From the NCBI GenBank assembly GCA_016932895.1, contig JAFGCA010000621.1, positions 1 to 9,375 on the forward strand: a stretch of 9,375 nucleotides of DNA. The letters are read 5' to 3'. The position numbers were made by a program, and so were the translations under genes. This document shows, one piece after another, positions 1-6,077 of this stretch. Each line of letters opens with the position of its first letter. The stretch's first letter is position 1. Source of the DNA: Sedimentisphaerales bacterium (GTDB taxonomy: Bacteria; Planctomycetota; Phycisphaerae; Sedimentisphaerales; SG8-4). Below the pieces are notes generated by a model, which was given only the letters and a program-made list of their open reading frames with translations, did no database searches and was not told where the DNA came from.

Positions 1-1
1 G

Positions 2-436
2 GAGTCGGCCGGCCAACCGGCCTATGTCACCGAGTTCTACGATGCCTTCATGACTGGCTTCGATTTGATGACCAATGCCGGCGCGGTTCCCGGCGAGTGG
101 TTCGTCCTGGACTACCATGCCGCGGAGGTCGGTCTGTGTTACGCGGGATTGTACGATTACGCTTTCAGCGTCGATAGCCCTGTTGAAACCCTGTTGTTCA
201 ACCAGATTCCGTCCCGCGATTTCGACGGCGACACGACGGTCAATTTCATGGATTTTGCCCTTCTGGCCTCCCGCTGGGGGCAGCAGAACCCATCCGATCC
301 CAGTCTCGAAATGGCGCTCGACTTGGATGGCGACGGTGCCATCGGCACGTCCGATCTGGCCCTTTTCAGCGAATTCTGGCTCGAACGCACCGACTGCAAC
401 GAGCCTGCCACTGATCCGAACACGTCCATTCTCTGA
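2..436 (+). CDS. Exported protein with C-terminal dockerin-like domain (3' end only)
   Basis: The frame is open from base 2, so the gene starts before the window; 144 residues and a TGA stop (434-436) are visible. The last third holds two calcium-loop repeats. The first starts at DFDGDTTVNFMDF (218-256) and is followed by a small/hydrophobic helix ending in SRWG. The second, LDGDGAIGTSDLALF (about 323-367), ends in EFW. This D-x-D-G-D-x-x-(V/I)-x(3)-D pattern, repeated with an aromatic-rich helix, is that of type I dockerin-like domains. In Phycisphaerae such domains commonly sit at the C terminus of large secreted proteins. In the loops, the aspartates would bind calcium. The part before the repeats (from SAGQPAYVTEFYDAF on) is not a family I recognise, so the activity of the whole protein cannot be told. 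Confidence is high for the dockerin-like end and absent for the rest. Confidence 0.85.
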   Translation, partial: ESAGQPAYVTEFYDAFMTGFDLMTNAGAVPGEWFVLDYHAAEVGLCYAGLYDYAFSVDSPVETLLFNQIPSRDFDGDTTVNFMDFALLASRWGQQNPSDPSLEMALDLDGDGAIGTSDLALFSEFWLERTDCNEPATDPNTSIL

Positions 437-531
437 GTGGGCCCGAACGCCCGCCAACCGCCAACGTCCAAAAAAAACCTCAAATCTGGCAAATTTGTTG
501 TCCACATTTGAGCGTCGAGAAACGCCTTCTT

Positions 532-549
532 CCTTTTGGGGCCAAAAGG
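532..549. repeat. Inverted repeat upstream of the C39-like gene
   Basis: CCTTTTGG and CCAAAAGG are perfect 8-bp arms separated by GG. The repeat lies 77 bp before the start codon of the C39-like gene. No T run follows it and no clear -35/-10 pair sits next to it, so it could be an operator or a leader hairpin but is not an obvious terminator. The rest of the 437-613 gap also has A-rich and CAAAT/ATTTG stretches (about 466-508) and nothing I can name. Confidence 0.35.
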
Positions 550-613
550 TCCGCCGGGTTTCGGCCGATGTCCTGGCCAAACACGGTTGCGTTCTTTCAC
601 ACAAGTCCTTGGG

Positions 614-621
614 AAGGAGGT
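614..621 (+). promoter_or_regulatory. Strong Shine-Dalgarno deciding the start of the C39-like gene
   Basis: AAGGAGGT ends 4 to 5 nt before the ATG at 626. The reading frame stays open upstream to 536, but the ribosome site and the signal peptide that begins directly at 626 both point to this start. Confidence 0.85.
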
Positions 622-625
622 AATT

Positions 626-2425
626 ATGAGAAGCACCCGTACAATTGTTGTTCTTGCGACGACTTTCTATCTGTTTCTGGCTGCCGTGGCTTCAGGGCAG
701 AGAGTGCTGGAAAGGGCGGAGATTCTGGAAATTTTTCAGGAACTGACCGATCAGCCTCGCAAGACGTGGGTTCCGGCCGGCACCATTGAGGCGGTGCATC
801 GGGAACACGTCCCTGCCAGGACCGACGACTCCGCCCGGATCAGCAGCGAAATCGAAGAGCGGGTCCGGACATACCTGAACGGCACCAGCAAGGTTGAACT
901 GTCCGAGGACCTGCAAAAGCTCAAGCTCGATGCCATTCCCTTCAACGTACGCTACGAATTGGCCAACGAGTACACGATGAACTCCACGGTTGTTGTAAAG
1001 TACGACGGGAGCAGGTTTTACTGGCAGATCGACGTGGACTCGCGCCAGGACTCGGTGCAGCCGAACCCCGAGCTGGCGGGCAATTTCATGGTCAAGAGCT
1101 TCGATCTGAACTGGAACCGCAAGCGGGTCTTTGCCTGGGATGGGCAGGCGTACACGACTTACACCGCTTCGGGCAACCACGCTATCGTGGACGCGGCGGG
1201 CCGGTTCCCTCGCGGCGTGAACGGCCCCCTGACGGCGGGGCTGGTCCCCTGGGGGCACAATCACTTCAGCTATGACAAGCTCGGTGCGGCCGAGGTCTCG
1301 GCCTCGGAAGTTCTCCTGGACGGAATCTCGCAGATTCAGATGACCGTGGACTGGGCGGACGGTGCCTCGGCCACGTTCAATCTCGATCCGGCCAAGGGAT
1401 ACGCCGTGACCTCCTGTACGCTGCCGGTCACGTTCGAAATCGTCGCGGTGTACAACTGCTCTGACTACCGGCAAGTCGCCGGAAGGTGGGTTCCGATGTC
1501 CATTCTGGTCGAGCGGCGAAATGCCATAACCGATGCACTGTTGCGCTCGGATCAGTGGACGATCACGTCCCTTGACGGCGCCCTTCCGCAGGGGGACGCC
1601 TTCGGAGTGGGCCTCCAGGCCGATGCGCGGGTCGAGTACCTCTCGACGGTCACCGATGAGCCGGCGGTCTACACGTACTCGCACAGCGTCGACACCGAGC
1701 AGCTCCTGGCCGAGCGGCTGACCTACGCGGCTTCAGGGGACGCTCTGCGCCAGAACTGCGCCACGGCTACTCTCAAGCAGGCCGCTCTGGAACTGGGAAA
1801 ACCCATCCCGGATAGCACCCTGGCCGCGCTCGTGGGAGAGGCGGGACAGACGAGCTTGTACAACATGAAGCAGGCGGCCCGGGGGGCGGGCTTGTATTGC
1901 CGCGCCGTCCAGACCGACCTGGCGACGCTCAAGACGTTGGGTGAGGTCAAAGCGATCCTGTACATCCCGGGAGAGAGCCACTTCGTCCTGCTCGATCGCG
2001 TCGATGACCGCTACGTCTGGCTGATCGATCTGACCAGCGACGAGTTCTACTACCGCCGGAGCGTGGACTTCTTTCCGATGGAGTGGTCGCAGGGCGTTGC
2101 GCTGCTGCTTTCCAGTCAGCCTGTGACCGCAACGCTTTCCGATATCGACGACGCCACGCTCGGCACGCTGGTCGGCGCCGACGGCTGGGACTGCACCAGG
2201 GTGATCCAGGACGAGTACATCTACTTCTGCGACGACTTGCCGGGCGGATGCGAAGGGACGTACCGATATCACTGGCCACGGTATGGCTGCGAGCCGGCCC
2301 CGGCGGGCACCTGTACGACCAAGATGATGGTCCGTTACCAGGAGAGCCCCTGTATTCCCGACCCGGTCTATTATTGTACGATCACCTGTGAATGGTTCTA
2401 CTACTATATGCGGGCCTGTAAGTAG
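626..2425 (+). CDS. Exported protein with C39-like peptidase domain and Cys-rich tail
   Basis: The product has 599 residues. Residues 1-25 form a signal peptide (MRSTR, then a hydrophobic stretch ending ASGQ). Residues 26 to about 365 are a beta-rich region that I do not recognise. Residues about 370-500 resemble the C39 papain-like fold: Cys378 (NCATATL), His452 (SHFVLLDRV), Asp468 (LIDLTSD) and a closing EWSQGVALLL. The Cys-His spacing of 74 and His-Asp spacing of 16 fit C39 domains, which cleave leader peptides. The glycine that usually follows the cysteine is Ala, and the position six residues before it, usually the oxyanion-hole Gln, is Asp372, so catalysis is uncertain. Residues 505-599 form a tail with nine Cys (523, 535, 542, 555, 563, 576, 584, 588, 598) and many Tyr, probably disulfide-bonded outside the cytoplasm. 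There is no ABC or membrane domain, so it is not a bacteriocin exporter. The prepilin-like gene downstream could be a partner. The C39-like call is fairly sure; the role is unknown. Confidence 0.75.
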   Translation: MRSTRTIVVLATTFYLFLAAVASGQRVLERAEILEIFQELTDQPRKTWVPAGTIEAVHREHVPARTDDSARISSEIEERVRTYLNGTSKVELSEDLQKLKLDAIPFNVRYELANEYTMNSTVVVKYDGSRFYWQIDVDSRQDSVQPNPELAGNFMVKSFDLNWNRKRVFAWDGQAYTTYTASGNHAIVDAAGRFPRGVNGPLTAGLVPWGHNHFSYDKLGAAEVSASEVLLDGISQIQMTVDWADGASATFNLDPAKGYAVTSCTLPVTFEIVAVYNCSDYRQVAGRWVPMSILVERRNAITDALLRSDQWTITSLDGALPQGDAFGVGLQADARVEYLSTVTDEPAVYTYSHSVDTEQLLAERLTYAASGDALRQNCATATLKQAALELGKPIPDSTLAALVGEAGQTSLYNMKQAARGAGLYCRAVQTDLATLKTLGEVKAILYIPGESHFVLLDRVDDRYVWLIDLTSDEFYYRRSVDFFPMEWSQGVALLLSSQPVTATLSDIDDATLGTLVGADGWDCTRVIQDEYIYFCDDLPGGCEGTYRYHWPRYGCEPAPAGTCTTKMMVRYQESPCIPDPVYYCTITCEWFYYYMRACK

Positions 2426-2450
2426 AAGGAATTCTGCTTACCACTCGCCG

Positions 2451-2489
2451 CAAAGGCAGACAGGGAGGACAAGTCCTTGTCTGCCTTTG
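2451..2489 (+). terminator. Long hairpin after the C39-like gene (possible terminator)
   Basis: CAAAGGCAGACA (2451-2462) pairs perfectly with TGTCTGCCTTTG (2478-2489). Inside, AGGAC (2466-2470) pairs with GTCCT (2473-2477) around an AA loop, leaving only GGG (2463-2465) bulged. This makes 17 pairs starting 25 bp after the stop codon. There is no clean T run after it (TGCTGCGCTGCC follows), so it may act as a weak or Rho-assisted terminator or as an mRNA 3'-end stabiliser. It insulates the C39-like gene from the promoter at 2507. Confidence 0.6.
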
Positions 2490-2506
2490 TGCTGCGCTGC
2501 CTTTGC

Positions 2507-2535
2507 TTGATTCAGGACAAGCTCCATTCTATAAT
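2507..2535 (+). promoter_or_regulatory. Sigma70-like promoter for the prepilin-like gene
   Basis: TTGATT (2507-2512), 17 bp spacer, perfect TATAAT (2530-2535). Transcription would begin near 2541-2543, that is 1 to 3 nt before the ATG at 2544, so the mRNA would have almost no 5' leader. Confidence 0.7.
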
Positions 2536-2543
2536 GGAAAGGC

Positions 2544-3341
2544 ATGAGATCATCGGGGTTTACGCTTGTCGAGTTGTTGGTTGTCATCTCCGTCGCGGCG
2601 CTGCTGGCGGCGCTGCTGTTTCCCGTGCTCGCCAGCGTGCGGGAACAGGCCCGGGCCACTGTCTGCGGCACGCGGATCAGGAATCTGACCACGGCTCTCC
2701 TGACGTACGAAGCGCAGCACGGCTCGTTTCCTCACGGTCATGGCGGTCTGGGCAAGGGCCCGCCGCCCACGGGGTATCTCGGCAATCCTGTTGTCGACCG
2801 CATGGGATGGTGGTGGTTCAATCTTGCCGAGGTTGTTGAGAGCAGGTCCTGGCGGGACTTGGAGATATTGAGATGTCCGTCGCGGCGACAGGAGAACCAA
2901 CGATTGGAGCCCGATATTCTCTGCGGCAATTACGGCGCCAACTGGTCCTTGTGCAAGAGCACCAGTTCGCCGGGACCCTATGCAGATGAGTTCGTGGGGA
3001 GCCCTTTGTCCAGCACGGACGTGCCTGAGCCCGGCGCCACGCTGCTTCTGGTCGACAGCGGGTACAGCCTGATCTCCTGGTGGCACGCGGCCGAGGAGCC
3101 GCCCGTGGCGTTCGGCAGTTCGATCCAGGACGCCGCCTATATCCCCGGCCTGGAGATCAACAAGGATCGAGAATTCTGGCCCGGCCAGGCACGCGACGCG
3201 ATCGGCGGACGACATCCCAACAGAACCGTCAACGTCGCGTTCGTCGACGGCCACGTCGCCCGAAAAAAGGCCGGCGAACTGCTCGTGGAAAAAGCGGGAG
3301 AGGACGACTACGATTACAGTCCCCTTTGGGGTCCTAAATAG
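2544..3341 (+). CDS. Prepilin-like (type II secretion/DUF1559-like) protein
   Basis: The product has 265 residues. It opens with a class III prepilin signal, MRSSG then FTLVELLVVI: cleavage by a prepilin peptidase is expected after Gly5, with Phe6 as first mature residue and Glu10 as the conserved +5 glutamate. The hydrophobic helix (about 6-27) would anchor it in the membrane and drive pilus-like assembly. The C terminus has RHPNRTVNVAFVDGHV, the histidine-to-DG motif of the large planctomycete family of pseudopilin-like proteins; here ten residues separate His and Asp-Gly. The middle is probably a globular domain and has a short GHGGLGKGPPPTG loop. The start follows from the prepilin signal. 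No good Shine-Dalgarno precedes it (GGAAAGGC only), consistent with the very short leader. It overlaps the convergent anti-sigma gene by 8 bp. Family call is secure; the specific structure it joins is unknown. Confidence 0.9.
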   Translation: MRSSGFTLVELLVVISVAALLAALLFPVLASVREQARATVCGTRIRNLTTALLTYEAQHGSFPHGHGGLGKGPPPTGYLGNPVVDRMGWWWFNLAEVVESRSWRDLEILRCPSRRQENQRLEPDILCGNYGANWSLCKSTSSPGPYADEFVGSPLSSTDVPEPGATLLLVDSGYSLISWWHAAEEPPVAFGSSIQDAAYIPGLEINKDREFWPGQARDAIGGRHPNRTVNVAFVDGHVARKKAGELLVEKAGEDDYDYSPLWGPK

Positions 3342-5004
3342 GCGCTGCCGCCCCGTCAGCAAAACGCTCGGCAATGGCAGCGCGAATCTCACCTTCCGTC
3401 GGATAGCCGAACTCTCTTCTTGACTGATACTCCCATCCTCCCTCGGCCGAATACCTGCGGAACAGTACCGTTTTCCTGGGACGTTTGGTTTGCGCGTCGA
3501 TCACGACTTCCCACTTTGCTTGATAAGCGCGACCCCCGCCGTCGGCCACGTTCCACGTGAGCTCATATGTTTCAATGCCCTCGGTTTCGTCTTGAGTCAC
3601 CTGGCGCCACTGGTGATCGACGGGGATGCCGGCCAGCGTGATTCCCAGACAGCCCTCCATAATACTCCGCGCGCCTTCATATTCCCGCTCAGGCAGCAAC
3701 GTAGTCTCTGTGGTTTCCGGCGCGACATTAGCGAGTGTCTTCGTTTTCGCGCGCATATCATACAACGCGTATCCACTGCCATCGGTCATCATGAAGACAC
3801 GCGGACGCCAGGAAACCCAGCGCTGCTGGATAGGCTCCGTTTGGCTTGAATGAAACAGTTGGACATGGACGTTGGCGGCTCTGGCGAAGGCGTTGGCGAT
3901 TTCTTCGGGGCCGGTGCCCGAGGCGCTGCGGGTCTGAACGAACAGCAGGATGGCCAGGGGGATCACGGCGGCCAATGCGGCGACCTTGACGAACGGCTTG
4001 ATCGCGGGGCGGAGAATCCGTCGCCTCGGTCTCGTCCGGGCCCGCGCGGCCGGGCGCAAGCGCCTTGTTCCAGGTTCGGCAGCCCCCTCAACGACGCGCA
4101 CGTCAATTCCGTAGCGGGCGTACCGGTCGTTTTTGTCTGCCCGGACCCGCCTGCCCCGGTCCTTCGCGGCATAGACAGTAACCGTTTGCGAATCGGCCCG
4201 CTCGGCGATGTCGAAGAGCGTTCGATGCAGCACCTGCACTTTCTCGAGACAGGCCGGACACGCCCACACGTGGGCGGCGGTAGCTGATTCGGTCTCGGCG
4301 GCCGTCAGGCCGAAGGGAATGACGCAGTCGAAGATGTCGGCCGGGTGGAGGCCGTCGCATGCAGATACCGCCGCGTGCGGCCCTGCGGCCTGACGTTTCT
4401 CCAGCACAGCCTCCCGGTGTTCGTAAAGGAGGGCCCGACACGGCGGGCACACGCACAGGTGGTCCCATATTTCGGCGGCGATTCCCGCCGGCGGCTCCGA
4501 TCCCAGAGCGGCGATACTCGCCTGCGCCCGCGGGCACATCGCGGAATTCCCCCGTGGCCCTTCGCCGAAGAGCCGGCTCAGTCGGGCCAACTGCTCGGCA
4601 TGCAGGTTCAGGTCCCGGATCGCCTCCAGATCCGCGGCGCACTGAGGGCAGTTGTCCACATGAACCGTGATCGGCGTGGGGATCCTGATTTGCTCCGAAG
4701 GCATCGAAAGGGCCGGCAGGAACGGCTTGACCTGCGCGCAGGTCACCCGTTCGTCGAGGTACTCGAAGTGGAGGCTCAGTGCATCGATCAGTCCCGCGTC
4801 GTCCCGGCCTCGGTCAGTCGCGCCGCCGGTCTCGGACTCCGCAAGCATCCCTTCCAGCCGCTGTAGGGCCGATTGGCAGTGTGTGCAGCCTTTGATATGA
4901 CTGGTTATGGGCTCTGGGATAGCAGGGTTGTTCGGGTTGGCCTGGAAGTCGTAGTAGTACGGCTCCGCATCCCTGCATGAGGCCCCTCGGTTCAAAGCCA
5001 CCAT
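3334..5004 (-). CDS. Membrane anti-sigma factor with four zinc-finger (ZAS-like) modules
   Basis: The product has 556 residues and is encoded 9 bp after an ECF sigma gene, the usual place for its anti-sigma factor. The cytoplasmic part carries four H-x3-C-x2-C motifs: H36/C40/C43, H115/C119/C122, H182/C186/C189 and H245/C249/C252. Each is preceded 25-29 residues earlier by another Cys (10, 89, 157, 216), giving four C-x(24-28)-H-x3-C-x2-C units where typical anti-sigma factors have one. An Arg-rich linker (about 283-335) leads to a single membrane helix (about 338-356, VAALAAVIPLAILLFV). Residues 365-556 would lie outside the cytoplasmic membrane; this beta-rich region resembles a LolA/RseB-like sensor fold only loosely. 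The ribosome site GAGGG overlaps the TGA of the sigma gene, so translation is probably coupled. By analogy it would hold the sigma factor inactive until an envelope signal arrives. The signal is not evident. The pairing is secure by context; the four-finger count is read directly. Confidence 0.85.
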   Translation of the reverse strand: MVALNRGASCRDAEPYYYDFQANPNNPAIPEPITSHIKGCTHCQSALQRLEGMLAESETGGATDRGRDDAGLIDALSLHFEYLDERVTCAQVKPFLPALSMPSEQIRIPTPITVHVDNCPQCAADLEAIRDLNLHAEQLARLSRLFGEGPRGNSAMCPRAQASIAALGSEPPAGIAAEIWDHLCVCPPCRALLYEHREAVLEKRQAAGPHAAVSACDGLHPADIFDCVIPFGLTAAETESATAAHVWACPACLEKVQVLHRTLFDIAERADSQTVTVYAAKDRGRRVRADKNDRYARYGIDVRVVEGAAEPGTRRLRPAARARTRPRRRILRPAIKPFVKVAALAAVIPLAILLFVQTRSASGTGPEEIANAFARAANVHVQLFHSSQTEPIQQRWVSWRPRVFMMTDGSGYALYDMRAKTKTLANVAPETTETTLLPEREYEGARSIMEGCLGITLAGIPVDHQWRQVTQDETEGIETYELTWNVADGGGRAYQAKWEVVIDAQTKRPRKTVLFRRYSAEGGWEYQSRREFGYPTEGEIRAAIAERFADGAAAPI

Positions 5005-5016
5005 CGCAATCCCTCA
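5005..5016 (-). promoter_or_regulatory. Shine-Dalgarno overlapping the sigma stop codon
   Basis: Read on the minus strand, TGAGGG contains both the sigma-factor stop TGA (5016-5014) and GAGGG (5015-5011), 6 nt before the anti-sigma ATG at 5004-5002. This suggests translational coupling that keeps the two proteins in proportion. Confidence 0.6.
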
Positions 5017-5589
5017 TTCAATCGCCAAAATCGCTCTGAGACGCCTGATTCCTGAGGATAAATGTCGCCGTGCTGTTTGCCGGGCGATGCCCATCTCGGC
5101 CGCGATTTCGGAAAGACTGTAATTATCCCGATACCGCATGGTAACAGCCTGCGACTGTCTCTGTGTCAGCTGCCTCGCGAGCAAGCCGAACAGTGAATCT
5201 GATTCCTCAGTTTCCAAGAAGGCGTTTGTCGGAGTCTTTTTGTTGACTGAAATCCGGATTTTTTTTGAATATTTTTTCAAATAGTAGCGATAGCTCTGTC
5301 GCCGGCGGGCCGAATCGAGCACATCGTTGGAAATGGCGCGGTAGAGATAGCTCCTGACATTGTCCAGACGCTGCGGCAGGGGTTTGCATACGAGCCTCAG
5401 AAAGAACTCCTGATAGAGATCCTCAACGTGCGATTCGTCGTTGGTCTGGAACCGGATGACTGCGCGTATAAAGGACCCGTGCTCTGCAAAAACTCTTGCG
5501 GCCGCATCAACTCTGCCGCGGGTGCATTTGGCGTTTGTGCCAAGTTGTACCACAGTTGCTTGCTCCCCGGAGACCCCTTGGGCTCCCAA
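5014..5589 (-). CDS. ECF-type RNA polymerase sigma factor
   Basis: The product has up to 191 residues. Region 2 spans about residues 30-98 (VEDLYQEFFLRL, then NVRSYLYRAISNDVLDSARRR), which binds core polymerase and the -10 element. Region 4 spans about 136-188 (LTQRQSQAVTMRYRDNYSLS, then a helix-turn-helix EIAAEMGIARQTARRHL), which reads the -35 element. They are joined by a Lys/Tyr-rich linker (99-122) encoded by an AT-rich patch with A8 and A6 runs. The start is uncertain. The longest frame begins with TTG at 5589 and has no ribosome site. GTG at 5553 has GGGGAG 9 nt upstream and would give 179 residues; I prefer it slightly. No C-terminal extension is present. It is co-transcribed with its anti-sigma factor from the promoter at 5646-5673. 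That promoter looks housekeeping, so classical autoregulation is not obvious. The target genes are unknown. Confidence 0.9.
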   Translation of the reverse strand: MGAQGVSGEQATVVQLGTNAKCTRGRVDAAARVFAEHGSFIRAVIRFQTNDESHVEDLYQEFFLRLVCKPLPQRLDNVRSYLYRAISNDVLDSARRRQSYRYYLKKYSKKIRISVNKKTPTNAFLETEESDSLFGLLARQLTQRQSQAVTMRYRDNYSLSEIAAEMGIARQTARRHLSSGIRRLRAILAIE

Positions 5590-5614
5590 AACACGCTAAG
5601 AAGAACGTCACGGG

Positions 5615-5633
5615 TGAGATGGAGCACATCTCA
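5615..5633. promoter_or_regulatory. Inverted repeat at the start of the sigma-factor mRNA
   Basis: TGAGATG (5615-5621) and CATCTCA (5627-5633) are perfect 7-bp arms around a 5-nt loop. Relative to the predicted start of transcription near 5639 it covers about +6 to +24, so it could be a repressor operator or a 5' mRNA hairpin. No protein can be assigned to it. Confidence 0.45.
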
Positions 5634-5645
5634 AACGCCTGTTGC

Positions 5646-5673
5646 ATTATACCACTTGGCTGGAGAATTGCAA
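5646..5673 (-). promoter_or_regulatory. Sigma70-like promoter for the sigma/anti-sigma operon
   Basis: On the minus strand TTGCAA (5673-5668), 16 bp spacer, perfect TATAAT (5651-5646). The start of transcription should lie near 5639, leaving a leader of about 50 nt (TTG start) or 86 nt (GTG start). Confidence 0.65.
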
Positions 5674-5701
5674 CCGCCTTGCCTTGACGGGGTGGCGGTC
5701 G

Positions 5702-5719
5702 GCCGGGAAACGCCCCGGC
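5702..5719. repeat. Short GC hairpin between the divergent promoters
   Basis: GCCGGG (5702-5707) and CCCGGC (5714-5719) are perfect 6-bp arms. It lies between the sigma-operon promoter and the ilvB copy 1 promoter. The rest of 5720-5823 shows nothing that I can name. Confidence 0.25.
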
Positions 5720-5823
5720 GGGCGTCTGTGAAAATATCCTGCCACCCGTAGCTGTCCAGGGTCCAAGACAGTGATGCCCGAACGATTGCACAAACACGCC
5801 GGCGGCATCTGCTGGGAATTGAA

Positions 5824-5853
5824 TTGACAGCGCCGGGTGAATTTACGTATACT
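5824..5853 (+). promoter_or_regulatory. Promoter of ilvB-like copy 1
   Basis: Perfect TTGACA (5824-5829), 18 bp spacer, TATACT (5848-5853, five of six consensus bases). Transcription would start near 5860, leaving a leader of about 218 nt before the ATG at 6078. Copy 2 has the same -35 and the same spacer length. Confidence 0.75.
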
Positions 5854-5859
5854 TTAGGG

Positions 5860-6077
5860 GAACTTGCCAGGAGGCAGGTTTATAACCTGGTTCATCCCGA
5901 GAGTTCGGGATGGTTGCGCTGTTGTGGCCGGGGAGGTATCTTCGGGCCGACGGGTCGCTCTTCGAAGCAGGAGCGGCTGGTTGCCTGGAGCAGCCCCGCA
6001 AGGCCACAGCGAGCCGGGACAGCCAAAGGGCCCCTGACGGTAGGAGCCCGACGAGTTGGTCAGGAAAGGAAAGTACC
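5860..6077 (+). promoter_or_regulatory. Structured mRNA leader of ilvB-like copy 1 (candidate cis-regulatory RNA)
   Basis: No conserved reading frame lies in this leader. Predicted stems are P0 (CATCCCGA 5893-5900 with TCGGGATG 5905-5912), P1 (5921-5929 with 6002-6010, nine pairs), P2 (CTTCGGGC 5940-5947 with GCCTGGAG 5983-5990, two wobbles), P3 (GTCGCTC 5954-5960 with GAGCGGC 5971-5977) and a last hairpin (6028-6035 with 6042-6049, loop GACGGT, one C-A mismatch). P2 and P3 lie inside P1, like an aptamer. CCTGA (6033-6037) can instead pair with TCAGG (6060-6064), next to the ribosome site AGGAAAGGA (6062-6070). From 5893 on, the leader aligns with that of copy 2, offset 2076-2077. It would control translation or mRNA stability of copy 1. 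The ligand or factor is unknown, and I see no T-box GGTGGNACCGCG motif. Confidence 0.65.

Noticed and set aside
692..1684. Minus-strand open frame of 330 codons opposite the C39-like gene
   Set aside because: Arg/Val-rich translation with no motif; the plus strand has a signal peptide, a strong ribosome site and a recognisable domain.
626..2425. Bacteriocin ABC exporter reading of the C39-like gene
   Set aside because: The protein has a signal peptide and no transmembrane bundle, Walker A or ABC signature.
5910..6077. Possible 56-residue N-terminal extension of ilvB copy 1 from the in-frame ATG at 5910
   Set aside because: This ATG lies in the closing arm of a predicted stem; the homologous position in copy 2 is ACG, no ribosome site precedes it, and the 6078 start aligns with copy 2.
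5860..6077. T-box or ppGpp (ykkC-type) riboswitch
   Set aside because: Neither the T-box GGTGGNACCGCG element nor the conserved ykkC core was seen in either leader. CCGAGAG in copy 1 looks similar to a ykkC piece but is in a hairpin loop that is not conserved in copy 2.
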